64,000 bases of DNA, from positions 88,860 to 152,859 of the forward strand of contig RQOL01000825.1 of the NCBI GenBank assembly GCA_013076295.1, written 5' to 3'. Made by a program: the position numbers and the translations under genes. Each line of letters begins with the position of its first letter. Position 1 is the stretch's first letter. The DNA is from Sanderia malayensis (lineage: Eukaryota; Cnidaria; Scyphozoa; Semaeostomeae; Pelagiidae). Below the pieces are notes generated by a model. The model was given only the letters and a program-made list of their open reading frames with translations, searched no databases and was not told the origin of the DNA. Of this stretch, positions 10,448-20,300 are shown piece by piece.

Positions 10448-12946
10448 CAGTGAACTCTATATAAGAACTCTGGAACGATAACTCTATTGTTCTCGGCTGC
10501 CCGTGAGTGTGTCACTTTTTGAATTTGATGCGCGCGCATTGTACGTATAAAAACTGGAAATTATAATGGAGACCTATTGTGCTGCAGCTATTTTTTTACG
10601 GATTTATTTCATTTTCATCAAAGTCGATATTTTTACCTCAACGAAATAAAGGAATCATGTGATGGTAAGATTTGTTTTATCGTTTCCAATTTAGAAATAA
10701 TAATTTTAAGGAAGGAGATCGTTGTAAAAAGGCTATTTTGCAGTGGCGGCAACTTCGGCCTAAGTAAAAACGCTGAGAAATACCACAGGAAATGACTCGT
10801 AAAATGCAGCGTATAATCGCACACAGCAGCAATAATGACGCGTGGTATTTTATCAAGGGTGCAATACCACACTCTAGAGAAACTACCCCCTAAATGTAGC
10901 ATTTTACCGGGGTATTTCACAATAAAATAACAGCATTTCTATGACTGTAAAATTTCATAAAGTGTGGTATTTCACGAAGAATTTCACGTTGTTGTTATTT
11001 CACTTGCGAGGAATTTACCACGCTTTTACCTGTGTAGGTCTTTTAACAATTACCTGATCACATTAATAGTAATAAATAATAGATGTAGTTATAGTATATA
11101 CATTTACATTTTGTTTACTCCCCATTTTCGGCAAGTTGAATTTCCCGCTTTATACACTTCGGTGAGCGGGAGAGAGGCTGTACGTCCAGCAAACGTACAA
11201 GAAGTGTTGTCAGGTTGGCTCCTGTACACGTACACCACCATCAACAAGCAAATTTGTTATTTTCTGCTAAGAATTGTGGAGTTTCACCCAAGAAATTTGA
11301 AGTTATCATTTGGAGAAATATGTTATCGAAAGTTTTACATATATGACTTACAACTTTGTGGAGAAATGTCAACGATACAAGACTTTTTGCAGTGGCGATT
11401 TTTGGCCTAAGCTCATCGTTCAAAATTATTTGAAGTCATCTTACACGTTTATTTTATGAGATACATAGCTACATGGAATTTCAAAAGTTGTAGAATTGTT
11501 ATTTGCAGGTTATACTTAATTGGCTAGCTTCTGAGTTTGCCCATTCTTGAAAAATTTATGAAAACCTTGTTTTTTAGAGAATTTCTAAAATAGAAAATTG
11601 CCCGTAAAATACATTAAAAACGTGTAGCGATGAATTTTTTTTTATTTCTAAAAAGTAAATAAGTATATTAAATGATCCTGTACATTTTGGCAGCTAATAA
11701 TGATATAACTGATGAGAAATACGATGATTTGTTTTTTCGGCTGTACGTACAGCGGCAGCCATTTTGTGACACACTCGAGCTAAATAGAGTTATCGTTCCA
11801 GAGTTCTTATATAGAGTTCACAATGATATAAAGCGCCGAAGGCGCTAGATACCTGACTCCGCAAGATAAGTGCAGACAAGAGTGATGCCATTTGGCGGCC
11901 ATTTTAAAAGGTGGCAAATAGCTTTTGTAAATCAACGATTCCAAAGTTAAATGCTTGCTCTGGAGGAAAATAATTGTAAAAAAGTTTCACATATGCATAC
12001 TGCTGCAGAGCACATAATATGAGGATACTATTAAAATTTAGATAATGACAAAAAACGTTTCAAATATCGGTATTTTGTTTATTTTTCGCGGAACGATGGA
12101 GCAGGCCTAAATTAATCGAAGAACAAAAACAGCTGTTGAATTAAAAGTCTTGGATTTACTGGATGTAATTTGTAAACTCAAACTCAAAAAACTCTAATTA
12201 AAGGTGAGTGACAGGGTTTTGATATCCCAGAAGCTTACTGAAATATTAGCAAATACAACACTTCTCCTATTCGAAAGGAAACGCAGTGGCAGATTCAGAT
12301 TATACCTTTTATACAAGTGAATTAATTCAAAGAATTGTAGCGGTCTGATATTCTGTTACATATTTAAAGTCATTCTGTTACTACTAGGCTGAAGATAATT
12401 GATTTTCCTCGTTGTGGAACCTTTAGTAGGCAAAACCGTGTGGTGTTACTTAAGTTGGAATTTCAGGTTTTGGTAAAGTTTTAAAATACTTCAGTAAAAT
12501 CCCGTGTCGCATCAGCTAATATTTTAATAAGCTTCTGGGATGCCAAGATCAAGTCACTTACCTTTAATTTCAGCATACATATTATCCAGTACATCCAAAA
12601 GTATTAATTTTTACAACGTTTTTGTAATTCAATAAATTTAGGCCGGGTCCATCGTTCCGCAATAAATAAACAAAATACTGATATATGGTGCGTTTTTTGC
12701 CATTCTAGCAATTTTAATAGTATCATCATAATGTATGCTCTGTAAAAATATGTATATATCGACTTATTTCACCACTATTATCTCAAAAATAAGGATTGAA
12801 TTGTAGTGTTTCTGTATAGACTTGTTAACCAAAATCAACTTTTTGCCCCCTTCTAAGATGGCCGCCAAATTTTTATCGGCGTCACTCATTCGACGCGAGT
12901 CAGGTATCTAGCGCCTTCGGCGCTTTATATCATTGAGAGTTCACTG
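10448..12946. mobile_element. Outer hAT-like non-autonomous element
   Basis: Ends begin CAGTGAACTCTATATAAGAA with a matching inverted end at 12946. About 40 bp at the tip are nearly perfect. The flanking direct repeat TTTCGGTC (10440-10447 and 12947-12954) is an 8-bp target duplication, and CAGTG ends with 8-bp duplications are the hAT signature. No transposase gene survives. A second hAT-like element (11821-12935) sits 11 bp from its right end; without it the original element is about 1.38 kb. Confidence 0.8.
11821..12935. mobile_element. Inner hAT-like MITE nested in the outer element
   Basis: Ends are CAATGATATAAAGCGCCGAA with an inverted copy ending at 12935. About 38 bp match, including an internal GCGCCGAAGGCGC palindrome. 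An 8-bp target duplication AGAGTTCA is at 11813-11820 and 12936-12943, inside the right terminal repeat of the outer hAT. It is 1115 bp with no coding capacity seen. Confidence 0.85.
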
Positions 12947-12993
12947 TTTCGGTCATAGCGAGGCTGAAACTTTGTGCGCCATCTTGTTGACGG

Positions 12994-13110
12994 GAGAAGT
13001 TGCGAGAATATTCGGTAGATGAAAGATATCAACGGTTCAAAGTAGGTAAATTCTCGGATACCAAAATCGGGAACAAAAACGAAAACTTGCTTCGGTCGCT
13101 CATCCCGATA
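12994..13110 (-). repeat. Dispersed repeat with a conserved ORF fragment, inverted copy at 23172-23275
   Basis: On the minus strand this reads RPKQVFVFVPDFGIREFTYF, continuing through FEPLISFIY. The plus-strand copy near 23172 reads the same with substitutions (Y/F, S/P, K/E). I do not recognise the protein family. The two copies are opposite in orientation and about 10 kb apart. Confidence 0.55.
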
Positions 13111-13586
13111 ACTTACATCCGAAAAGTTGCTTGCATTTCCACAACACAGGAGCATCCAATTCAATTGTTCTGGCTGTGGCTTTTTACACGAGAAGACATG
13201 AGAATAGAAATATTCTCCTGTTTCTATAGCTTAGACTAGCTGTTAACATTGTTAAAATGAGTGCTGCTGTGATGTAACCAGGACTAAAGCATCTAGCATT
13301 TGATTAAAACGATATGTTTTGAAATGAGTGCTTCAAAAAAATATGGATAGGGGGTGTTTAGCGTGCTTGGAAGCCCAGATATCTATATTGGTAACAGGTC
13401 GTTTCTCTATATTTGATGTGTTTGAATGTTGTCATTTGTATTTGACATTTCTTATTCACATCTACATTTCGTAGCTGGATTTTGGAATTTCAGCAATAAT
13501 AGATTTTAGGAAATTATTCTATCAAGAGGTGGTGTGCGCTCAGTTGGAAGATCAAAGACAAAATTCAAATCTTTGTTGACGTGACT

Positions 13587-13928
13587 TTACCATGTAAACA
13601 AAACAATACCAAAAACAGGGGAATAAATGTAGGAAACCCCTTGAAATCTGAAGTCAAGATTTTCTGGACCGGGATTACTTTCAATATCCCCTGCTAAAAC
13701 AATAAAATACATAATGATGGTGAAAATGATGACACAATAGTTTTGGGAGCCTGCTACACTTCCGCACAGCTTCCAGGCATTCACTTTTGTCAACTTATCC
13801 CCACGACAAGAAAGCAACTCCTGTGTTCTTGTTGAAATAAAATTGGCCTTTTTTGGGCCTTCTCGATTCTGACCACGAATTAAAGTTAATAACCAAACCA
13901 GATAAGCCAACCAAATATCGTTTTCCAA
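13587..13928 (-). pseudogene. LINE ORF N-terminal remnant carrying a 2A-like motif
   Basis: A 113-aa minus-strand frame has a hydrophobic run followed by AGDIESNPGPENLDF (motif codons at 13665-13691). DxExNPGP is the 2A ribosome-skipping consensus. Such motifs are known near the N-terminus of several CR1/L2-type LINE proteins in marine invertebrates. No endonuclease follows downstream on the minus strand (toward 13240), so this is a fragment. Family assignment is inference from the motif and the hydrophobic leader. Confidence 0.55.
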
Positions 13929-14068
13929 ATGTTTCTAAAACGACTCGCTGCACTGCAGCAAAAAGATGACCGCCATTGATGAATTGATAATAAAACCAGC
14001 ATGCGGCTAAACGGAGGAGGGAGGATTTGAGGCCACGCGCAGGCTAAAATCCGACAAACAAACACATA

Positions 14069-14510
14069 CCGTAAATCCTCGAATAAGCCCCCGGGGGCTT
14101 ATTTGCAAAAATGAATTTTTCGGTGGGGGCTTATTCGAGGGGAGGGCTTATTCGAGGGGGGGGGGGCTTATTTCAAAGTTTTGCTTTTTCCTCAAAGGTT
14201 GACAGAAAAAAAACGACATCAAAAAGTGCTGTTTTTTCACAAAGTGCTGTGTGAAGGTCTAACAAACATTATAATTTGTTTATCATCACGAAAATCGCGT
14301 TTCTTTTTGCTTTTTTGTCTCGAGTCAAAGGAAGTGATACTGTATAGCTATTGTCCTGTGGGGCTTTCTCGAATTAAGATATTGTTCAGCATTTATGCTT
14401 CCCTCGAATAAGACCCCATGGGGGCTTATTCGAGGGGGGGGGGCTTATTTGCAAATATGATTTTTTAGGTGGGGGCTTAATCGAGGGGGGGGGCTTATTC
14501 GAACATATGC
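14069..14510. mobile_element. G-rich TA-site MITE, right end incomplete
   Basis: The left end CCGTAAATCCTCGAATAAGC follows a TA at 14067-14068. Inside, GGGGGCTTATTCGAGG modules recur near 14110-14175 and 14405-14505 in both orientations, making several G-runs that could form quadruplexes. The right side stops at GGGCTTATTCGAAC without the terminal GGATTTACGG, so it appears truncated. The ORF at 14181-14411 lies inside and looks spurious. Confidence 0.6.
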
Positions 14511-14855
14511 GCAGCGGCTTCACTTCGTTCCGCTACGCAGCAGCAATTATTACGTCCCTAAAGGCTTGGCTAATAGACCCCTTTCACGATGTTTTCACAC
14601 CTTGAATCTCTGCACGAAATCGAGGTTATAGATGTAGTGGCGCATTTTTCAAACATCTTTTACAGCGTTTCAAGGCAATAATCGTGCTTTTTCCTCTACT
14701 GATAAATTGCTGTAAAATTCACAGAAAGTATTAATATGAGTAACGAAAACGCACATGATATGACTACAGACATACTGCAGAGGAAGATGCAATTTTTGGG
14801 GCGTCAATGTGCAACTTTTGGCTGTCAGAGCTATTTTTATTGAGATGGATATCAA

Positions 14856-15056
14856 ATGGGCCTAAATTATTTTACATTTCCGAAATCAAATTTTGAGAAG
14901 CTTCGTTGGTGCGATTTGATAAAAGGAACAGACGGCAGGGACGGTTTTAAGGTGACGAACTCGACTGTCTTGTGTGAAAAGCTTTTTGCATCGGCTGATA
15001 TCAAGCGAAACCCAACTAAGTGGCGTCTTGTTTCCGGTGCAGTGCCTTCGTTATAA
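14856..15056 (+). pseudogene. THAP-domain fragment, left arm
   Basis: Frame reads GLNYFTFPKSNFEKLRWCDL then VLCEKLFASADIKRNPTKWR and LVSGAVPSL. FPK, the W after LR and the closing AVPSL are THAP zinc-finger hallmarks of a DNA-binding domain in transposases. The expected first cysteines lie upstream at CATFGCQSYF (near 14810), separated by a stop, and the CxxH pair is degraded. A TAA follows AVPSL. Confidence 0.65.
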
Positions 15057-15179
15057 ACCTTCATGAAACGAAAACTGTCTTTTCTCCAACAACACAACCC
15101 GCAAGTGCTCATCACGAAATTCTTCTGAAATTGTAGATACTTGCAAATCCAAGTATTCTTTCGCAAGATAAAGCGTCCG

Positions 15180-15607
15180 ATCACTCACCTACAAAAGTTT
15201 ATTCTAGTTCTGATGAGACTCAAAGTGAGTTTATGTATTGATGATCTGGCTGATCAATTTGGCATTTCTTCAAGTCATGTTTCAAAGATCTATACAACTT
15301 GGATTTGTTTTCTTTATAATGAGCTCCCATCTCTTTTCAAACTACCTTCTCAAGAAATTATTCCACAAAACATGCCTGAACAGTTCAAAGAATTGCCAAC
15401 AACAAGGTTAATAATTGATTGTGCCAAAGTATATGCAGAGGTCCCATCATCTATGAAATCACAATCCCAAACGTGGTCAGAATATAAGCACCACAATACC
15501 TGGAAAGTTCTCATTGGCATATCAAGAGAAGAATACTTGAATTTGCAAGTATCAGAAATTCCAGACGACTTTATGGCATGCCAACATTGCATCTGTTCCA
15601 CTTTGCG
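15180..15607 (+). pseudogene. Transposase helix-turn-helix plus start of DDE domain
   Basis: Within a 156-aa frame, FILVLMRLKVSLCIDDLADQ followed by FGISSSHVSKIYTTWICFLY is the HTH_Tnp_4 motif. TRLIIDCAKVYAEVPSS contains the first Asp of the catalytic DDE triad (IIDC). YKHHNTWKVLIGIS matches the following segment. It ends abruptly at 15607 where inverted linker sequence begins, so the rest of the DDE domain is missing. Confidence 0.7.
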
Positions 15608-15889
15608 TTAGAAATATTCAAATGTTGCCATCAATGAAGAGAAATTGGGAAAGCCAGTATAAAACTTTGTTGCAAAGCTATCAGACTTCAATTTATCAAT
15701 GGAAAAAGAGACAATTTTAACTTTGTTAACTGCAATTCCAGCTTTTCCACTTGACTTTCTGCTTGGACAATTTTGGCAGTCAAATCTCCCAGTTAACAAT
15801 TGGAAATTTTCACTCTTCGTAAAAGATTGCATTATTTCACTTTCTACGTTTTCAGAATCAACAGGAACATGTGTATGTAGAATTGACAA
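15608..15889 (-). pseudogene. Transposase linker segment in inverted orientation
   Basis: The minus-strand frame ends with VSFSIDKLKSDSFATKFYTG then FPNFSSLMATFEYF. This is the conserved stretch normally located between THAP and HTH in the same transposase. Its orientation opposes the DDE piece it abuts, which dates an inversion after the transposase was broken. Confidence 0.6.
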
Positions 15890-16099
15890 AAGAGAAATCT
15901 GTTATGTTGATAGATCATCAATACATAAACTCACTTTGAGTTTCATCAGACTAGAATAAACTCTTGTAGGTGAGTGATCGGACGCTTTTTATTGCGAAAG
16001 AATACTTGGATTTGCAAGTATCAACAATTTCAGAAGAATTTCGTGATGAGCACTTGCGGGTTGTTGTTGGAGAAAAGACAGTTTTCGTTTCATGAAGGT

Positions 16100-16300
16100 T
16101 TATAACGAAGGCACTGCACCAGAAACAAGACGCCACTTAGTTGGGTTTCGCTTGATATCAGGCGATGCAAAAAGCTTTTCACACAAGACAGTCAAGTTCG
16201 TCACCTTAAAACCGTCCCTGCCGTCTGTTCCTTTTATCAAATCGCACCAACGAAGCTTCTCAAAATTTGATTTCGGAAATGTAAAATAATTTAGGCCCAT
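16100..16300 (-). pseudogene. THAP-domain fragment, right arm (inverted copy)
   Basis: Same 66-residue frame as 14856-15056 with two substitutions (S to L and A to P). The near identity of the two arms means the fold-back formed recently or the arms are homogenised. Confidence 0.65.
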
Positions 16301-16584
16301 TTGATATCCATCTCAATAAAAATAGCTCTGACAGCCAAAAGTTGCACATTGACGCCCCAAAAATTGCATCTTCATCTGCAGTATGTCTGTAGTCATATCA
16401 TGTGCGTTTTCGTTACTCATATTAATACTTTCTGTGAATTTTACAGCAATTTATCAGTAGAGGAAAAAGCACGATTATTGCCTTGAAACGCTGTAAAAGA
16501 TGTTTGAAAAATGCGCCACTACATCTATAACCTCGATTTCGTGCAGAGATTCAAGGTGTGAAAACATCGTGAAAGGGGTCTATT

Positions 16585-16937
16585 GTGGTAGGATTGTTGT
16601 TTAGGCCTGTTTAGAATGTTTTCCCAGCATTGTTTAGGCCTTTTCATAGGTTACTCAATCCGTTGCCCACGTTGTAGTTTAATCATTGGTGGTGTCAGTG
16701 TCACAGTTTCGTTATAGCTAGGCCCATTCAGTTTCATTTAGTTAGGTCTTTTTGCATATCATTAGCGGGAATGCCTCTGCGTCATTCGTGGCTGAATGGT
16801 ATCCCCGTTAGTGTCCGTCATGAAGGTGCGGTATTTTCTCAGTATTGTTGTAGTCCCAGTTATCCGTTTTAGTCATATTTATTATTTGCTTCTTCATGTA
16901 ATTTTACGTTGGATGTAAGTAATTAATTGGACTCTCC
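16585..16937. other. Unassigned spacer
   Basis: No ORF, inverted repeat or tandem structure recognised. It ends at the 5-bp target duplication of the BEL element. Confidence 0.4.
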
Positions 16938-16942
16938 CTTCT

Positions 16943-17311
16943 TGAAGTATTTTTTGTGTTAGGATATGATGGTTTACGCAAATGTAAACCATCCCTAATT
17001 GATTGGTTCCGTTGAGAAATTGCAGAATAATCGATGAACAATCATGTCTTTGATAAACAACAATTAAAACTAAAGATTCTTTAAAACTACTTAAATCAAG
17101 TGAGCGAAAAAGTGCGAATTATGCGGATATGCGAATGAACCCTCTCGTGCGATGTTCGATGACTCTACTTCTTATTTATTTCTACTTGTCTTATTTAAAA
17201 ATTAACTATTGTTCTTAGTGTTGACATTTTTAATCTCCTAAAACACACCCCTAATACTAAATTTATGCATCACAAAGGTTTTTACTGACAATCAACTACA
17301 AAATTACAACA
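16943..17311 (-). repeat. 3' LTR of BEL element 1
   Basis: 369 bp, TG...CA on the minus strand (starts TGTTGTAATTTTGTAG, ends AAATACTTCA). A short inverted repeat GATGGTTTACGCAAATGTAAACCATC lies at 16967-16992. Confidence 0.95.
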
Positions 17312-17341
17312 CACTCCCCCCTGATTGACGGAGGTCAATCA
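17312..17341 (-). promoter_or_regulatory. Polypurine tract and abutting hairpin of BEL element 1
   Basis: On the minus strand the purine run GGGGGGAGTG (17312-17321) directly precedes the 3' LTR and would prime plus-strand DNA. Immediately upstream, 17322-17341 is a perfect 8-bp stem with 4-nt loop (TGATTGAC/GTCAATCA). The second BEL element has an equivalent hairpin with a different sequence. Confidence 0.75.
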
Positions 17342-17356
17342 GCGAGAACATTAAGA

Positions 17357-20300
17357 TTATTTATCGTTACATATGAGTTCAGAAACATCTTCGTCAGCTA
17401 CGAATTTTATTGGCATGTCTTGCTCCGAGTTCTTTTCGTCTTGCTTATTCTCTTCTACATCAACTTCTAAAGGATATAGTCTTTGTATCGGTCGTTTTAT
17501 AATTATTGATTTTCCAGCTGAATCAGATGTTTTTAATTCGACAGCGCGAATGATGTTATCTTTACCGTGAAATACTTTAGTTATCTTTCCCAATGCCCAT
17601 CGTTGACGTGGTATCTTATCTTTAGCGATAGACACAATTTCACCTAGTCTCGGTACGCGAAGTGACGATTTTGATGATACACGCGAGGCACGTTCACGAA
17701 GTGACGTAAGATATTCCGTTTTCCATTGATTAAAAAACTGCGATAATAAGAACTGTAAATGTCTTGAACGTTTTACTAATGTTTTATGATTCGAGTCACT
17801 ATTTTGTTCTGAAATTGCGGGTTTATTCAGTAGTCGACGTCCAACTATTAAACACGAAGGCGTAAGCGGAGGCTGTGATATATCGTTATATACAAAGGTA
17901 AGCGGTCTTGAGTTCAAAATTCCTTCAGTTTCTATTAGAACTGTTTCTAATTCTTCATAGGATAATTTAGCGTTTCCAAGAGTTTTACGCAAGCATCGTT
18001 TTGTGAGTTTTACCAGAGATTCAAACACGCCGCCCCACCAACTTGCAGTAGGGACATTAAACTTCCATTCAATGTATCTAGATTTTACATAGTTTTGCAC
18101 CTTGCGATCAATGAATGTTGAGCCGTTATCAGATATTACGAAGGCGGGGATGCCGCGGCGACCGATAAATCGTTGAAGTGCTCGAATAAACGTGTTAGCT
18201 TGAAGATCAGGTACTAATTCGAGATGAATGGCTCTGGTATTTGTGCAAGTAAACAAGGCGATGTAACTTTTGAATGTTTCATTTGTTGATGAGTATACAT
18301 TTTTGACAAATAAAGGTCCAGCAAAATCTATTCCTATCTGTGAAAAGGCATTTTCACTTGATACGCGAAATGAAGGCAATGGCGGTGTCGTAGGCGTTTC
18401 GAAAGGTTTACCCATTATTTTTCGACACGTAACACATTTTGACAGGATTGATTTTATGACCTGTCTTCCTTTTATGATCCAATATCGTGATCTTAGTTCT
18501 GTTAAAGTCTCTTTTAGACCGTTGTGTTTTACGTTTGCATGGCATTTCTTGACGAATAATTTTGTTATGTGATGATCTCTGGGAAGTAGAATAGGGAATT
18601 TGGTTTCATAAGGCAGTGAAGCATTTTCGATTCGACCTCCAACCCGTATGATATTTTGAGAATCGCGAATGATGTGAAGATTTTCCTTTGACTTATTAAA
18701 ACTTTCGTTGTTGATAAGGGAGGTCTGTAATTCTTTGTACCAAATAACCTGTGCCTTTGTATATAATTCTGCCGGTATTATGTCTTTTTTCATAAGTATT
18801 TCAATAAATTTTAAGACCAATGCAGTGACACGAAACAGTCTGTCAATACTGCTAAAATCTTGACAAGCCATAACCTTGCTTACAGCGAAATGCGTTATAT
18901 TGCTATTCACAAGAGTGGATTGAGGTTTTTCAATTAATCTAAGAAAGTCGCGATCTTCATCATTTATCGATATTTGATGAAAGGCTTTTTCCAAATCTCC
19001 CATCAAAACTGTTTTGTTCAACCGAAATCTTAATAATATGTCAAAAATCAATGGTGTTAAGTTAGGTCCGGCATGCAGGCATTCATTTAAGCTGACTTCG
19101 TTTGCGACTTTTGCGCTGGCGTCGTAAACGACACGTAGTTTCGTTGTTTTTCTATCTTCTTTGACTACCTCCCGGTGTGGAATGTAGTGGACATTTCCTG
19201 CAATTACTTTATGTGAATCGTTAACTTTTTCTATTATACCCGAGTTCAGCTGATCCTTTATAACGGTATCATACTGATGAAAAACTTCTGGCTGCGATTT
19301 TAAACGTTTTAATTGAGAGTTTAAGCGACGTTCTGCTGAACTGAAATTATCTGGTATGATAGAGTGATTGTCTATAAACGGTAATCGAACTTCATATTTA
19401 CTTCCATTGAAAGATACCTTGTCCTTCAAAATGTCGTCATCATAGGATTCTGGGATTTCTGCTTTTGTTTTTATTCCTACTGATTCAATGTTCCAAAACT
19501 GTTTGACTTGATTAGATAAAACTTCATCGTTATATATAACTACCGAACTTTTCAAAACATGCGACGAAATGATGTTAGAAGACACAATTGTGTTTCCTGG
19601 TAGTTGTACAGGACCATTGAGCACATAACCAAAACGTGTAGCAGTTGCAACGGGGCTGTTACTGTGCTCCCCCCGTACTACTTTGTCCAACATGACAGTG
19701 TATACATAATCTGCTCCGATTAACACATCTATTTCAACATCTTCTGCTCCGCTTCCACTGTCTGCCAATATCAGACCTTTAAGATGCGAATACATGTTTT
19801 TTGCCACGTCAATTGCCTGGGAGGATACAGGGCTGCAAATTGTTTTTACCACAAATGCTGATATTGTTATCGAGCCCCCATCTTTACTCTTAAGTGCTAA
19901 ATTTACCAAGTCACATTTATTTAACGTTCCAGTTTCATTTCCAAATTCCTTAATCAGAATTTCGTGACTAGAAATGGTGGGTAACTTTAACTTATCTCTT
20001 AATTCGGTGGTAATATAAGAGCGTTGAGAACAAGAATCCAAAATAACTCTTACGTTCTTAAAATCTTGTGGATTGTTGACTGGATGAGCAATGGTTTTAG
20101 CGGTTTGCAACAATACTACGTTGCTTTTAACATTTTGCAAGGTAAATAAATTTGTAGTTACCGATTCCTGTTGTTGTTGAGCGTTTTCTTTCGATTGAGG
20201 CTCGGTTGAAGGTCTTGACGGAGACTGAGGTCTTTCTTCCATTGCTCCACATATTGAACTGTGATGACGACTTTTACAACGATAGCATCTTGTACTTGAA

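Larger units (their letters stand above)
14572..16584. mobile_element. Fold-back element built from a THAP/DDE (ISL2EU-like) transposon
   Basis: Two arms of about 675 bp (14572-15247 and 15912-16584) are near-identical inverted copies starting AATAGACCCCTTTCACGATG. Each encodes the same THAP-like domain on opposite strands. The 664-bp centre holds transposase helix-turn-helix and DDE sequence on the plus strand and the linker segment on the minus strand. THAP plus HTH_Tnp_4 plus DDE_Tnp_4 is the architecture of animal ISL2EU-type transposases. The structure implies inverted duplication of the 5' end, deletion between THAP and HTH, and inversion of the linker. No obvious target duplication is visible. 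Confidence 0.75.
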
